Origin: Anisakis pegreffii
Lineage: Eukaryota; Nematoda; Chromadorea; Rhabditida; Anisakidae
Reading direction: 5' to 3'
Length of the DNA: 64,000 nucleotides
NCBI GenBank assembly: GCA_035041965.1
Contig: JAPYMA010000169.1
Coordinates: 62,001 to 126,000 of the forward strand
Of the stretch, positions 12,601 through 25,500 are shown piece by piece. The notes beneath the pieces were generated by a model. The model saw only the letters and a program-made list of their open reading frames with translations. It was not told where the DNA came from and ran no database searches. Each line of letters opens with the position of its first letter. The stretch's first letter is position 1. A program made the translations under genes and the position numbers.

Positions 12601-13993
12601 TACTCGCCTGATTAGTCTCAGTTCTTCCAAAGTGACCCATCTTCATTCGTGGCGGTTTGATAAAATTTATGTTGCACTAGAGCGGGACTGTTCAGTCGTC
12701 TGCAAAAAATAGTAGATAAACCCCCTTTCAGTACCTCGCACGTTCAATTGGTTTTCTCGGAAACCGGCCGATAAAAGACAGAATCTAATTTGAGATTTCC
12801 ACTCTGCATGTGCTACTGCACCTGAATAACACAAATAACACATTCCTCAGCTTGCATGAGAACGGAAAGTCAACTTTTTAATGCACTCAAAATCATGAAT
12901 TTTGGCGGTTATTTACAAGAAAGAAAAACTACGCACATAAATCAAACGAAAGTTCCATTCCAGAGTTCTGTGAAAAAGTAAAATCTCACAAAGAATGACA
13001 TTCCCATTATTGCATTTGTTTTTCTGCAGCAGAGTGTGGTTAATGATCAACAGAGTGAAACATTCGGCTGAAAACGGACAGTTTTTGAACACGTTTCAAA
13101 AGGTGGACACACTTTCCTCTTTTCTTCACAAAATTCATGGTACAGTGAGCAGACACACTTTTCATTTCTCATCAAAGTGGTAGTCAACGATGACCTTGCT
13201 TTAGGAAATTGATGAGAATGGTTCGAAGAACGACTGTGCTTTGTATTTCGCATATTGCACGCTGACAAAAAATTGTATGGTTGGCATATTGAGAATGTAC
13301 AAAAAATGAATTTGATTGAAAAATATGAGTGATGCACTGACAAAATATCGATTCTGTTTTTTGAATGTGCTTGTATTGAATTCAGTCTGGTAACAACTGT
13401 ACGGTTGCGAGTTACATCAAAATTATTTGCAAAATATTTGTGTATATATAAATGAATTCTCTCAAAGCTTCTGTAGAACGGCAGTTAACATGAAAACCGT
13501 AAACGGCATTCCATTGGTTATGATTTGTTCAGCTTTAAAAGCGGCACTGACAAAAGCGTTATTTAAGTTAACAATTCTTCGGAATCTATCAGAAATAAAC
13601 TGTGACCACAGAATGCATTTGAATTACGGAACTTAGAATCGCGCGAGAATATGGAATAACGTATTATAAATATACTGAATAAGACTGTTGATTTTTTGAA
13701 TATTAACGAGATAACAGCGGAATAAGTGGAAGGCCAGTAGCCCGTCCATATCTCTCGAACATTCAAAATGCCAAAGTTTCGATGGAATACCTACGCCATG
13801 AATGATAATTTTATAAAGTGCATTATAATCGCTTTATGATCTGATTACCTGCGGCGATGATCACTTTATCTTCCGATTCTAGACCCGTTCCGTGCGGAAA
13901 TAATACGAAAGCCTTGCCGTCAATGTTGTTTTTGGCGTTTACTCGGAACAGTGATAAAGCGATCAGTGCTGCTATTACCAGTTGATGAAGCAT
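9625..13993 (-). CDS. Secreted protein with six MIG-18-like fibronectin type I modules
   Basis: A complete seven-exon model on the - strand: 13849-13993, 11688-11813, 11377-11505, 11120-11221, 10616-10732, 10056-10160, 9625-9815. The lengths sum to 915 nt, an exact multiple of three, for 304 residues. Exon 1 encodes a signal peptide (MLHQLVIAALIALSLFRVNA). Each later exon encodes one module of the pattern C...G..F..G.F/Y.C....G...V.GC, for example FEHGQTFTKGNFHYKC, IGRTFIRNGIKHRC and VGDTFRNGSFRLVC. This is the nematode domain usually annotated as abnormal cell migration protein 18-like, fibronectin type I. Every intron is phase 1, the arrangement expected of a protein assembled by exon duplication. 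The last module has an extra 20-residue tail ending RRYTSII. MIG-18 proteins act in the extracellular matrix around migrating gonadal cells; whether this one does is inference. Intron 1 is 2 kb and could hide a further module. Confidence 0.85.
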
Positions 13994-16900
13994 TCTATGG
14001 GAGTTGACCTCTGAACTGATTCACCTGAAAAAGCAATTCAGTGCAAGCAACAGATGACGAGCACTCAAATGGCGCGATAATACATTTCGAAAAGTCGTTG
14101 GGAATATCAGAGCTTTCATGAACCGAATGAAAACCTACCTAAGAGAAGGCGAATGTTCATAAAAATTCATATTAATGAAATTCATAAATGAAATTCATAA
14201 ACAATAAGGGATGAACGTATGAGTGATGACTGTTTGGTGACGTATTCAGATGAATATGACTGATCAAGGCAATGCAAATTGCATTTCAGAAGTGGTTGCT
14301 CGTAAGTCAACGACAAACTGGACTTGAATTTGTTGAACTGACAATGAGAGAAGAATTTTGACATTGCGATGAAATGAATTAAACGCGACCGGCAGCGATG
14401 ACCTTTGTATAAATGTGAAAGCACAGTGAACGATTTGATTTCTAGTGATGGTGAAATGTAAATGAAATTTGCTTTTTAAGGTATTATTCCGTTTTATTCG
14501 AACAATTTCACACTCCGCAACGACTTCCTCCTAGAAACAGGTCACCGAATCGTAGCAAATAATGAAATGGTGATGTGATGCGTATTGCTGCATTACTGAT
14601 CGATTGTTCGAAGATGGTAGTAACATTCTGGATTATTCATGTGAATCTTTCTTCAAACAAACTCTTGCTAGTTGAATATCTGCAGTGTAACACATCTGCT
14701 TTCATTTCTGATCCGTTTATTATAATGTAAAAATGACCAAATTCGTATACAGTGAGAAACTCGAGAGTTGACGAAAAGTTTGAAATGAAACATAAAAGAA
14801 CGTCAAAATTCACAGGCGATTCGAAAGGTAGTATTGAAAACGCCAAATTCAATGCAAAATTTTATGAAATTTGCCGACAGTTCGAGATTTTCATCAGAAA
14901 CGATCAGCGATGCATTTTGAAAAAAAGGTAAACGATTCAAAAAAGGTGAAAAACGATCTAAACGTTTGTTATTTTCATCTCTTGGAAAGTGAACGGTTTA
15001 AGATACTTGGTATCGTCGACAATTTTGGAAGATATCTCGAAAAATTGTCGTTCATGATTACCCTTTCCCATCACTGATTGCGGAAGATAGGGCAGAAGGA
15101 GATCGCCAATTAATTCAACGACTGAGAAGTTCCCTTTGAAAACTTTATCGGTAATATGGAAGAAATCATTTAGTTACGATCACAGAAATATTTTGACGGC
15201 ATTATAGGACAATCATGGAAGGAATCTGGAAGAAAAATTAATCGACACCAATGCTCAATGACCCTCCCCTTTGGTATCACTAAATTCCTCCACAGCTGGA
15301 AAGCGTCCTCTACTCCTGTAGAGGAACTAATGGTGTGCTAAGTATGCTCTTCTATTAGATTATATAGAGCGTGATTCATTAGACGTTTAAAGGTTGCCGA
15401 TCAAATTTGATATTCTGAAAATATATCACCAATGTACCCATCTTATTTCCTTGAGTAAAGACCCAGAAGGAACTGATTTTTTGATAATGAAAGATCCACC
15501 GAAAGAGGCGGATCTGTTTAGAGCGATGGCTCGTAGGATTTGGTTGGAGGAGGACTTGTGCTTGAGGTGGAACTGAACTCGGGAGTGCCCGACGGTGGGA
15601 AGTATGGCCGCAGGCCCTCATGACCTCTGAAGAGATAGAGTCGAGAGTCCCTGACCCAACTTTACAGTCAGAATCAAACTCGCAGCCTCCGAAGTGAGAG
15701 TCTCCGAAGATAGAGATACAGTCAAGGACCCCTGGTTCCCATGGTTCTCATGCACTTGCGTTCCGTGCTGCACTTTGAACGCACAAAAACCGCTATTGCT
15801 CCCATTTACGCAATCTCACGATTACACTCTTAATAGCCAACAGACCAAAACAATACTTCCAAGTAGTGACGGCATCCGGTCTACGTTTGGTGGGATGCCG
15901 TCATTATTTTGGAATCTCGAAATGTGAATTCGGTTGGCTTCCGACCGAAATTCAGTCAGACTTTCGAATTTACGAATGTTAAAAAGGTCGAAGTTCGACC
16001 CTATCAAAATTTAGTTTGGATGGCATCACTACTTCGAAAACATTATTGAACAACAATGGAAGAATTATAATATGAATTTAAAAAAACTTCAATAATAATG
16101 ATTTGTCGTCCTCCCCAGTTCCACCTGTCTCTCTCAAATTTCTCAGCGAGAACTTTCTCCTATGAGGAAGATTGCTACAGAGTAAGCTAGACACTTCAGA
16201 AAATTTTGATAGCAGAAAAAAGGCCGCTGAGCAGACGAAAAGTCTGGTGAATGCCGCTACCGATTGCTCCGATCGTCAGAGAACTATTCATCATAATTTT
16301 GGTCGAAAAACATAGGTTTATTCATAACTTTAGGGTTTGGATGAAAGAAATCTCGTTCTTGAGGGATGCATACAAGTGAGCGGAATAAAAAGTTATCCGG
16401 ATTCCGATTTTTGTAAAGGGTAGACTAGGTGTGATAGCCAATTGAACAGGGCCTTTTAAATCGTAGTCAAATTTGATTGTGGGTTGCAGGTACTTGCGGA
16501 CTCGAAGGAAAACATAGTCAATCTGTTCTCTTGTGAATCTATACTTTGACGATCAGTTAATGCAACAGTTTGAAAGGTTAACCGAAGGACTTCCTAGGAT
16601 CTATGTAGTTATGATAGAAAGGACATTTGTTGGTTCCCTCACTGTGTTTCAGCATTGGGAACATCCTATATGAGAGCTAATTTATAGCAAGTTCCATTCG
16701 TATCTATCGAAACTGATGCGTAATGCTTTATCTTCCCTCCATCCCTTCCCTCCTCTCATATCACCACCTTCTCATCGTATATTGATATAAAGACTCAATC
16801 TATCACAGACAACATTGAATCAACGCTGTTAGAGCAGTACTATTGGTCGAGTTCATCTCATTACGAAGAACCAAACCTGGAACGAATAACTTTCATAATT

Positions 16901-17790
16901 GTATTCCCTTTGGTATTTAATTGCATTTCATTGAACTGAATGATATTGAAATGAATTGTATCTCATAACTGTATTGAATTGTAGCTTCGAAGAAAATCAA
17001 ACATTATCATGATCATTCGGATAACTGCTGAATGATCGAGATTCATTTTACTCATGTTTCCAACAATTTGCATTATTTATACAACGCAATCACAAAGTGT
17101 TCATCTCCTTCTCACATCTCTTCCTTCTTGCATACGAGCAACGCTGTTTCGAGAGGCTCTAACCAACGTTTCAAATTGTTTATTATCGAAAAAGAATGAA
17201 GAAGTTCAATACATCATAGGTTTATTAGATTTTTAACAACGAACTCAACAAAAAGTCGGATAATCTGTATGAATATTACAATTTTCATGTTACAATAAAT
17301 AGTTTTTTTGCGGTTCGTTCCAATTATATCCAACCTTCGAAATCTTTGTAAACTACGGCCGTATCATATTGTATTAAATATAAATTTTCCAAGTACGAAA
17401 GATCACCGCAAAATGGACGAACCCATTCCAATGAATTGAAAAAGAAACCACAATTTATGAATTAAAGAAGCATTTTGAACATCGATTCAGCAAGTCACTT
17501 TCATGTTAAACTTATGAAATTCAGAAACAATCCATCCATCAAAAGAATATCACGAAAACAAAATTATGATAGCTCGATAAAGGAACAAAAAGAGTAAGAC
17601 GAAGCTGAATTTAGTGGTAAGATCAGAGAGTAACTTTAAACAAAATCGGCTACGTAAAGTATCAAATTGAAGGAGAAAACTGAAACAAGCTACGCATTCT
17701 CTTTGGTCAACAACAGGACATTGTTTAGGACTCAAAATACCTAAAAGTCGGAAACTTGCACGCATTTCTACTTAATCTTATTGTTTTTAG
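13994..17790. other. Intergenic, no gene recognised; contains a MITE
   Basis: The upstream flank of the FN1-like gene should lie at the left end. A somewhat GC-richer patch at about 15480-15780 has a short + strand frame (MKDPPKEADLFRAMARRIW) but no similarity I recognise and no splice context. Nothing else is supported apart from the MITE at 15861-16034. Confidence 0.45.
15861..16034. mobile_element. MITE, palindromic family, copy 2 (both ends present)
   Basis: The ends AAGTAGTGACGGCATCC and GGATGGCATCACTACTT form a 17-bp inverted repeat with two mismatches, including a TA on both sides inside the flank. Internal sequence is a non-coding run of CGACCGAAATTC-like words found in inverted orientation. 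The same ends occur at 32419-32679 and 7006-7150. The TA duplication suggests mobilisation by a Tc1/mariner-type transposase, which the element itself does not encode. Confidence 0.75.
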
Positions 17791-18813
17791 AACACCTCAA
17801 CACCTTGGACGCGCGTTCCAAAGTGGCCACAGGTCATTGTGAAGAGACCATTGATTGCTGGTACAGATAAAATTAACGACTTCCTGATTTATTGAAACTT
17901 AAGTCACGAAGAACAGTCGAAACCATCATACCCGTTAACTTCAGTAATCGAGATTGGAGCATTGATTCCTGGGAAACTGGTTCGATTGCGTATACCAACA
18001 GATCCATTTAGGAAACATGACAACACCATAAATACAACGGCACTATTAGGATGACATCGGGTTGAATCAATTGGTAAAACAGTAGGAAAAGCCTGGTTTA
18101 TTCAACACAAACCATTCAGAAACATTACTGATATTAACCGAAGAGAGGCCTAATCAATGCTTTCGAGATCAACTGCATTAATGCTTACTACAGTTGACTG
18201 CGGTTCCTCTCGCTCCTCCTGATCACCTCTCAACCTTTATAATTGATCAACTAAAGTTGAGTAATTAATCCAAGGGTATAATTAACTAATTATAATGCTT
18301 AGAAGTGAAGGAAGCAGGAAAGATAGAAAATCGCGAACCGATAATGCCACCACGTTCTGAATGCTGGTGGTGGTGGTGTTCAAGGAGAGCTGGAGGTCCA
18401 CAGTCAACTGTAGTAAGCATCAATACACCTGATCTCGAAATCAATGACAGGGACCTATCTTCGGTTGATATCTGTAGTATTTCTGAATGCTTTATGCTAA
18501 ATAAACTAGTTTTTCTGACTGGTTTACCGACTGATTTAGCTCATTGTCATGATAGTAATGCCACCGTATGTATGGCGCTCTCATGTGTACTAAATGGGCC
18601 GGTTGGTATACATAATTGAACCAATTCCCCAGGTATCAATACTGCAATCTCGTCTATCGGATATGTTGGTTTTGGTTCTTCCTCTTGACGTAGTTTTTCA
18701 GATACTGTCGCTATCCTAAAGCTAAAACAAATCAGGAAGTCGTTAATTTTGTCCGTATCAGCATTCTGTGGTTTCTTTCACTTTGAGATATTCGTTTGAG
18801 GCGCTGAAGTAAT
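17791..18813. repeat. Diverged inverted duplication with coding-like arms
   Basis: The left arm (about 17791-18226) and the reverse complement of the right arm (about 18376-18813) align along their length at roughly three quarters identity with small indels. Shared blocks include AAAATTAACGACTTCCTGAT, GCTTACTACAGTTGACTG and, at protein level, IPGKLVRLRIPTDPF (left, + strand) against IPGELVQLCIPTGPF (right, - strand). Both arms begin just after an acceptor-like TTTTTAG or TTTTTCAG. The right arm keeps an open frame of about 80 codons on the - strand (from KKPQNADTDKINDFLI to THESAIHTVALLS); the left arm has stops. I read this as an inverted duplication of one or more exons of an unrecognised gene, decayed at least on the left. 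Confidence 0.6.
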
Positions 18814-19590
18814 CTGAAAAATATAAATGTGATCTCCAGTACTCTACGATCACAAAAATAAATTTTGAAAGAGAACAACATAATAAAAGTAATACGCCAA
18901 TCGGTTGGGATATGTGATTCTCAACCAGAATTACGTTATATATACTTATTTATATATTTATACAAATACCATATGTATGCATTCATTTATATGCAAACAA
19001 ATGAAGTGGAGACTTCCAAACGACGATAAAAGCGACAGCAAAAATAGACGGAAATAAAAAGAAATGATGAGAGGGAGGGCATTCGAAATATTAGTTAGTA
19101 TTAATAACAGATAATGACAAAAAATTGCATATTCAAGTGATCGACTTACTAAACGAATAACAATAAAAACACTATGGATTTATCTTACACCAACTAAACT
19201 TCATAAATTCAAAACTTTCACTTTGACAATTAAATTCTAACATTATAAGAAGAAACTCTTTGTGCGAATAATGAATAACGTCACGAAACCGATGCAGGTC
19301 ATCGACTCTGAACACGAATTCAACCATTGTGCACAAATTTCTCATAATGACCATAACTAACCGCAATGTTATGCTTAAGGCAATTATTGTCTAACACGCA
19401 ATATGACATTATGCCAATAAATTTGCCGTTGAAAATATCTCTGGTCTCGCCATGAGTCGATCGCTTGCATTATTTTGCTATAAACGATTTATCCGAACAA
19501 TTGAAGAAACGGCGACTATTTCAAATTGAATACGATCACAATAATAATTAACCCATATTCGCATACTTTCGTTGGAAAGATGATCGACAA

Positions 19591-22500
19591 TCAACAATGC
19601 ACATTAAGATGTTCAATTTTCTTATCGACCACTTCTAATTCCTTTAAGAGACACGACTGTTTCGTCTGCTGATCGAGGGTCTGGAAATTTATTCAATCGC
19701 AGCAAAACACCTGTATAATCATTAACAAAATATATCATAAATTGGTAATTCACACTTATTACCATCATTAAATACTGATTAATACATCAATTCAAGAATG
19801 AAATAACACGAAGCCTGATTATCATTTCAACAAAACCAATCGAAAATAGTTCCAAAATTTGTGCGTAATCCATCTTATTTAATCATATGCTTCGTGAAAC
19901 AACCGCTGTTGATTTCATTAGAGATCACCTCAAAAAAGCGATAAAAATCTCTATTATAAAATCAAAATATCAACACATTCTTGTGTTCAGCTGAAACGAA
20001 ATTATCCCAATCATAATTTCTAACGAATGAAATCAATTATGAAAGGAACAAGTTCTACAACAATATTAACAAAAATAACAATGAGCATAAGCATGATGCT
20101 AACTTGTATCTGGCGATTGATGATATTCAGTTCCTCTTTCAACTGCTGTTTCTCAACAGAACATCCCAAGCCACTGTTCTTTTCGACGTCATTCAACCGT
20201 TCACGAACGTCTACGATACGATCCAGCGTTTCACTGACTACATTTTGTGGGTCTTGAGACGTTGATGGGAGCGGTCGAATGACGGGTGGTACACATGAAT
20301 TAGGTATGCAATTTGAGTCTTTCATTTGACAGACGGCCAAATGTGGCACTGAAATGTACATATCTGTTACTATATTAATACATCAATGAAATAGTAAATT
20401 AGTACCGCATGATAAATAACAAATTATGTGAACGAATCAAAAAGTAAATCAATAATGAAGAAATGAATAGGAGATAAATAAACACCATGAGAACGTTGTA
20501 TCGCCGGTGTGGCTAAAGGCAAATTGATCATATCTTTAATCGTCATAACACTACACGGTGATTGTACGGTTGCTGGTTTTGCAATGTTTGTCCATACACA
20601 TGGTGGTGGACATACCGTTAATACAGTTGTTGTTTTGTTCAAATCGCTCAAGCAATTCCTTAAGAGTTTGACATTCACCAGCTGATTTAAAAACCCGCTT
20701 GTGAAAAGTGAAAGTTTTCAATCACCATGTTAAAGTTCTAGTGAAAATCAAAACTGCAATCACTTTGCCACTCTGAGCAGCACATTTCAATATCCGTGTT
20801 GATATCAAAATAATCATGTCAGTTTTCTTCGTCATATCAACACAACAATCCTAATGATAACAAGCACTGCTATCGAACTGCATAGAAATCAATAACAAGA
20901 AATGAATACGTTACGGACACGGCATCATCAACATTAGAAGCTGAGGTGAAACGAAGCGGTAATGGCGGTAAGTGGAGAGTAGTTGAAGTGAACGTATCCT
21001 TATCGTCGTACAAAACCGAACTAGCGACCGTATAAGAAACATGACTGCAACTTTTAAGCATCTGATTTAAGTTTATAGTACAATGTGGAATATCATACTT
21101 TGAACAGTTCAAAACATTTCATCCAATGTTTTACTACTTTGTGTCTTTATTGTCCAATTTTGTGGAGATCGATGGGATATTTCACTTGAAACAGAATCAT
21201 GGAAAGATGAAATTCGAAAAGTGAAAAGATATAACTAAAAGAAAACCTCTGCAGATCATCTTCGTCAAATGACTCTTCACATACAGATATACGGTTCGGC
21301 TTCTGATTTATATCAACCAACCTTCTGGAAAGGTCAACAAGATCAACAAATTCTCGTGGTTCATATATTTTTGCGAACAAAATACGATTTAAAAGATGAC
21401 GAGAACTCAAAAAATCTGACTGAAACAGCAGAAGGATTCTAACAAAACATACGAAATGATTTCTTTTCTGCGCATCATCAACTGCTCTTCATCTTCTTGC
21501 TCGGAACGTTTCATTATTCGATAGTTATTCATTTCACCGTGATGTGCGATCTAAAATCAGAATGATTCATAATGAACAGATACCATCACAATCATCAACT
21601 GTAATCAAACAATAATATCTTATGAGCATGCAAATGATATCTTATCATAAAAACAAAACTTGAGCTGACTGGTAATACGAAAAGAATTACCTCCTCAAAT
21701 GCGGCGACTGGTTGAACAGGAGCACTGCGGCATGTCGTTCTATCGACGATGTTCCACTGTGTTTCTACACATTCCAACGGTAAATTCATTTGAAGTGCTC
21801 CACCTCCAGCTGAGGGTGGAATCATAGCTGCTGGTGGTGGTTGTTCATTCAGTGCCGACCCGTTCACACTTCAATTTTGCAAATTCATAAGCGCCATCCA
21901 ATTATTTATTCTTTACTCGTATCAATGTCCACATAATAATAATAAGATTATAGGTACTGCTCAACGGCAAATATTCATGAAGATGAACACACAAATCAAC
22001 TCACTCTGACAAAATGAATCTTCGTGAGCATAAACGTATAAACGAGAACATAGGTGCAATTACCTTATATCATTTATAGAACAGAAAACATACTATACTA
22101 TAAACGTAGGATTACATATTAATGGTACTGCTAGTTTTAATGGTACATAAATCAAGGAAATTCAAACAATTACATCTCTATTCCAGGCACTCATCGAATG
22201 AGTGGAAAACAGTCATTCACACGTGTTCCATGAAAACCCCATCGGTCTCCCCGCATGCGTACACTACTGATCAAGTGATATCGAGTTGAGATCAAATGAC
22301 ATCGATCATAACAGTTATAATGAAAAGAAAGTCGAATCAACGAATAACCAACCAATTCTGAGTCCATTGAAGAGCATTCTGATTATGATTGATATGAAGC
22401 TGAGGTTGATTGGGTGGGGGAAGGAACTGAGGCTGATGAGGAGGTGGAGGTGCATGAATCGGAAACTGTATTACCGTATTTGGCGCTATCATTGCGTTCG

Positions 22501-25500
22501 ACAACCCCTGCGTTCCATTCATCCCATTTGGCCATACTCTACTCATCATCATTTGCTGGTTTACTACAGGCGGCCTCATCTAAAATCAGATGCAGAATTA
22601 TAGTGGCAGCCTTATGTATAATCATGAATTCTTTCTTATTGGGATATTAATTAGGAACAATTTACCAATTCAGATTTGTGTATACACTGTTTTTAAGAAC
22701 TACTATAACTGATATTTAATCTAAGAACTCAACGAGAAATATCACTAATATTATTATTAACACTGCGTAGTGAAGTGAATAAAATTCAGATGCATTCCAT
22801 GAAATGTTACCTGATTCTGAGGAGCGATTTGTATGGGAGCATTAGGAGAATTCGCTGAATCGATGTATCTGGCTGGTGGTATAATGACAGGTACAACCGG
22901 TAATGGCACTTCTGAAATATTGATGCTTTTACTTTCTTTTAACTTTCATCCAATTAAATACATTATGTTGAAACGTTAAAATCAATCTTACAAACTATTC
23001 CCCTGAAACCTGCTCTTGAAATCCAATTTTGATTCGGTCCTCAATTGAACAGTTTTCACTTGTCAAAGAACCGCTTCGTGCAATTGTCAAGCAAATTTCC
23101 TATTATCATTCCAGTGATGAATGAGAACATCTAACCCAATGCTACCTCCAATCTACGCATTGTTTCTCAGGACATTCGATTCAAGAACAATCAAATATAA
23201 TAACAATGGTAATACAGTAGTATTAATAATCATAACCACAAAATCAGAATGAAATTCCTGAAAAAGCTAACGCATTGGCTGCGCTGAATCGAAGAGAACA
23301 GCGTTCTGATTGGGTGGTTGAGGAGGCATTCGCATGGGTATGATTGGTACTCCAGGATTGGGAGCCGTAATTTGTTGTGCATTGCAAGGGGGTGGAGGGG
23401 CTCGAGGCGAGTTGAGCCGTGGAAGGGTGGGTGGTGCATTCGACATACACGACACAATGTTGTGTTGCAGTGTGGCAGTATCGTTACTATCATTCACAAA
23501 ACCATCACATTCATTAATTCGTTTCAGCACACTCCCATTCTCGCCCCTTATTGGTAATGACAATGACGGCTTCAATGCCGTTGGAGTCCTTCTCAGTTCA
23601 TTGTCACAATGCGCATATGTACAGCGTAATCCACGTCTACAAGCCCGTCCTGCTTCCACATCCCTGAACAAGAACTGTTCGTATGTTCACGTTTGAAATA
23701 TCAATCATTTCGGATCGTATCTCTGAATCAGCTGATCAACTGATGCATTAAATTCGGGAAGGAGATAGTTTAATGCTGATAATTGCAATAAAATTAATTC
23801 ATCTCACATCCTCAAAAATGGTTCCAATGAACAAATGATTAATTACGAACGCATTTTAATCACAAACAACTAATCAAAAGATAACTAGTACAGGATATAT
23901 ACAAGCGTCACCTGCAAAGTCGTGTCTTATAACGATTATCACTGCGAACATCTCTGCTTACAACATAATCAAGACTCGATAACCGTCTTAAATTAGCAAA
24001 ACAATTTGTTACCGCTGTTGACGGAGAACGTTGTTCCGCTCTGAAAGCGAATATTGTTCCACATTCAATGACGGGTGGTAATGAATAATGACAGCATTAT
24101 GAAAGGACACGCTTTTGGATAATAACCATCCACTGAAGAATGCCTCACAAGCACAAAGTTAGTAAAAACTATTCAACGTGTACTTTGGGCGTAAATAACA
24201 GATATGATGATTACAAGAGTAGAGCTATTGAAGTTCGCATAATAAACAGAGTAAAATAAAGAAAGCAACCTTTTCCGATTGAAACGAACGTATGCATGTA
24301 GAACGCGGTCCAACGCTTCAAATATTGAAACAGTTTGTGACCATGAGGGTAATTCTGGAATGTGATCTACAGTTCTAATGATAATATCAATAGTGAAATG
24401 CAATCGAACGGAGAAATTCGAGTCAAAAATTGATGAATACCTGTAATGACCAGATCGAAACTATCGATCGCTTCGAAATCGGTTATAATCGTTGAAAAGG
24501 CATCCGAGTCAGTGTTAACCCGTTGCAATGTGTTCGATAACTCTTTGATAAGTTGTGTGAATGTTTGTGGAGATTGCAACTAAAAATACACCGAATGAAT
24601 TATAAACAAATCATAACATGATGATAAATTAACGAGAACGTCGAAACACTATACATTGCAATAAGATTAACCTTGTCAATAATACTTTGCATGTGAGATC
24701 GATGGGACTGATCACCGTAAAGCAGTGACGACCACTGGTCCGGTGATATTCTCAGTCCCGCATCGATTGCCACCTGAACTATTTGCGAGTCATGCTCACG
24801 TCTTAATGATTCATAGTCACGAAATTCTGTTTTCAGTTGCATCAATGACGATTCGCCATCACGTTTTATCACCTTAACATTCAATTTTGTCACTTCAATC
24901 GTACTCATATCACTGTTATCATTTTGTTCAAATAACAGACTATTAGATACGATTCACTTCAGATATTAATAACTGTTCATTCACTATGAATTTTTATGAA
25001 TAAGATGATTCTAGCGGTGATAAATTTTTTGGATTTTTATCAAAGAAAATTTTTTCACATAAATTGTCGTGAACATCACTGCAAAAAAACACCGTTTTGC
25101 ATGAACGCACTCAGCCTGCTGAAGTGAAACTATTCTGTTTTTGTTCATATGAAGGAGATAGAAAAACACCGACGAAGGATATTTTTGTTTTTGGTTGTTG
25201 AAAAAATAAAAGGCATGAAATGAATGTATCAAAAAACGAACATTAAAACAACTCGCTCGATACAATAACTGAACCACATGACCAACACAAGTTTTCGACA
25301 CTTGCGGATAATCATCAGTGAGTGTTTGTACAATATACATAACCAGTGTTTTACGAGCTATTAATGCACCTTCAGACAACGTAAGCAGAATCAATCGAAG
25401 TACTTCTTCTTGCATTGCTAAACTGGTCATTCTTACTCGAAACAATAATTCACCATCATTCAATAAATGTCCAACATAATCACGACGTCTATCACTTTTG

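Noticed and set aside
15394..15576. + strand frame with MKDPPKEADLFRAMARRIW in a GC-richer patch
   Set aside because: No similarity, no flanking splice sites; not enough to call a gene.
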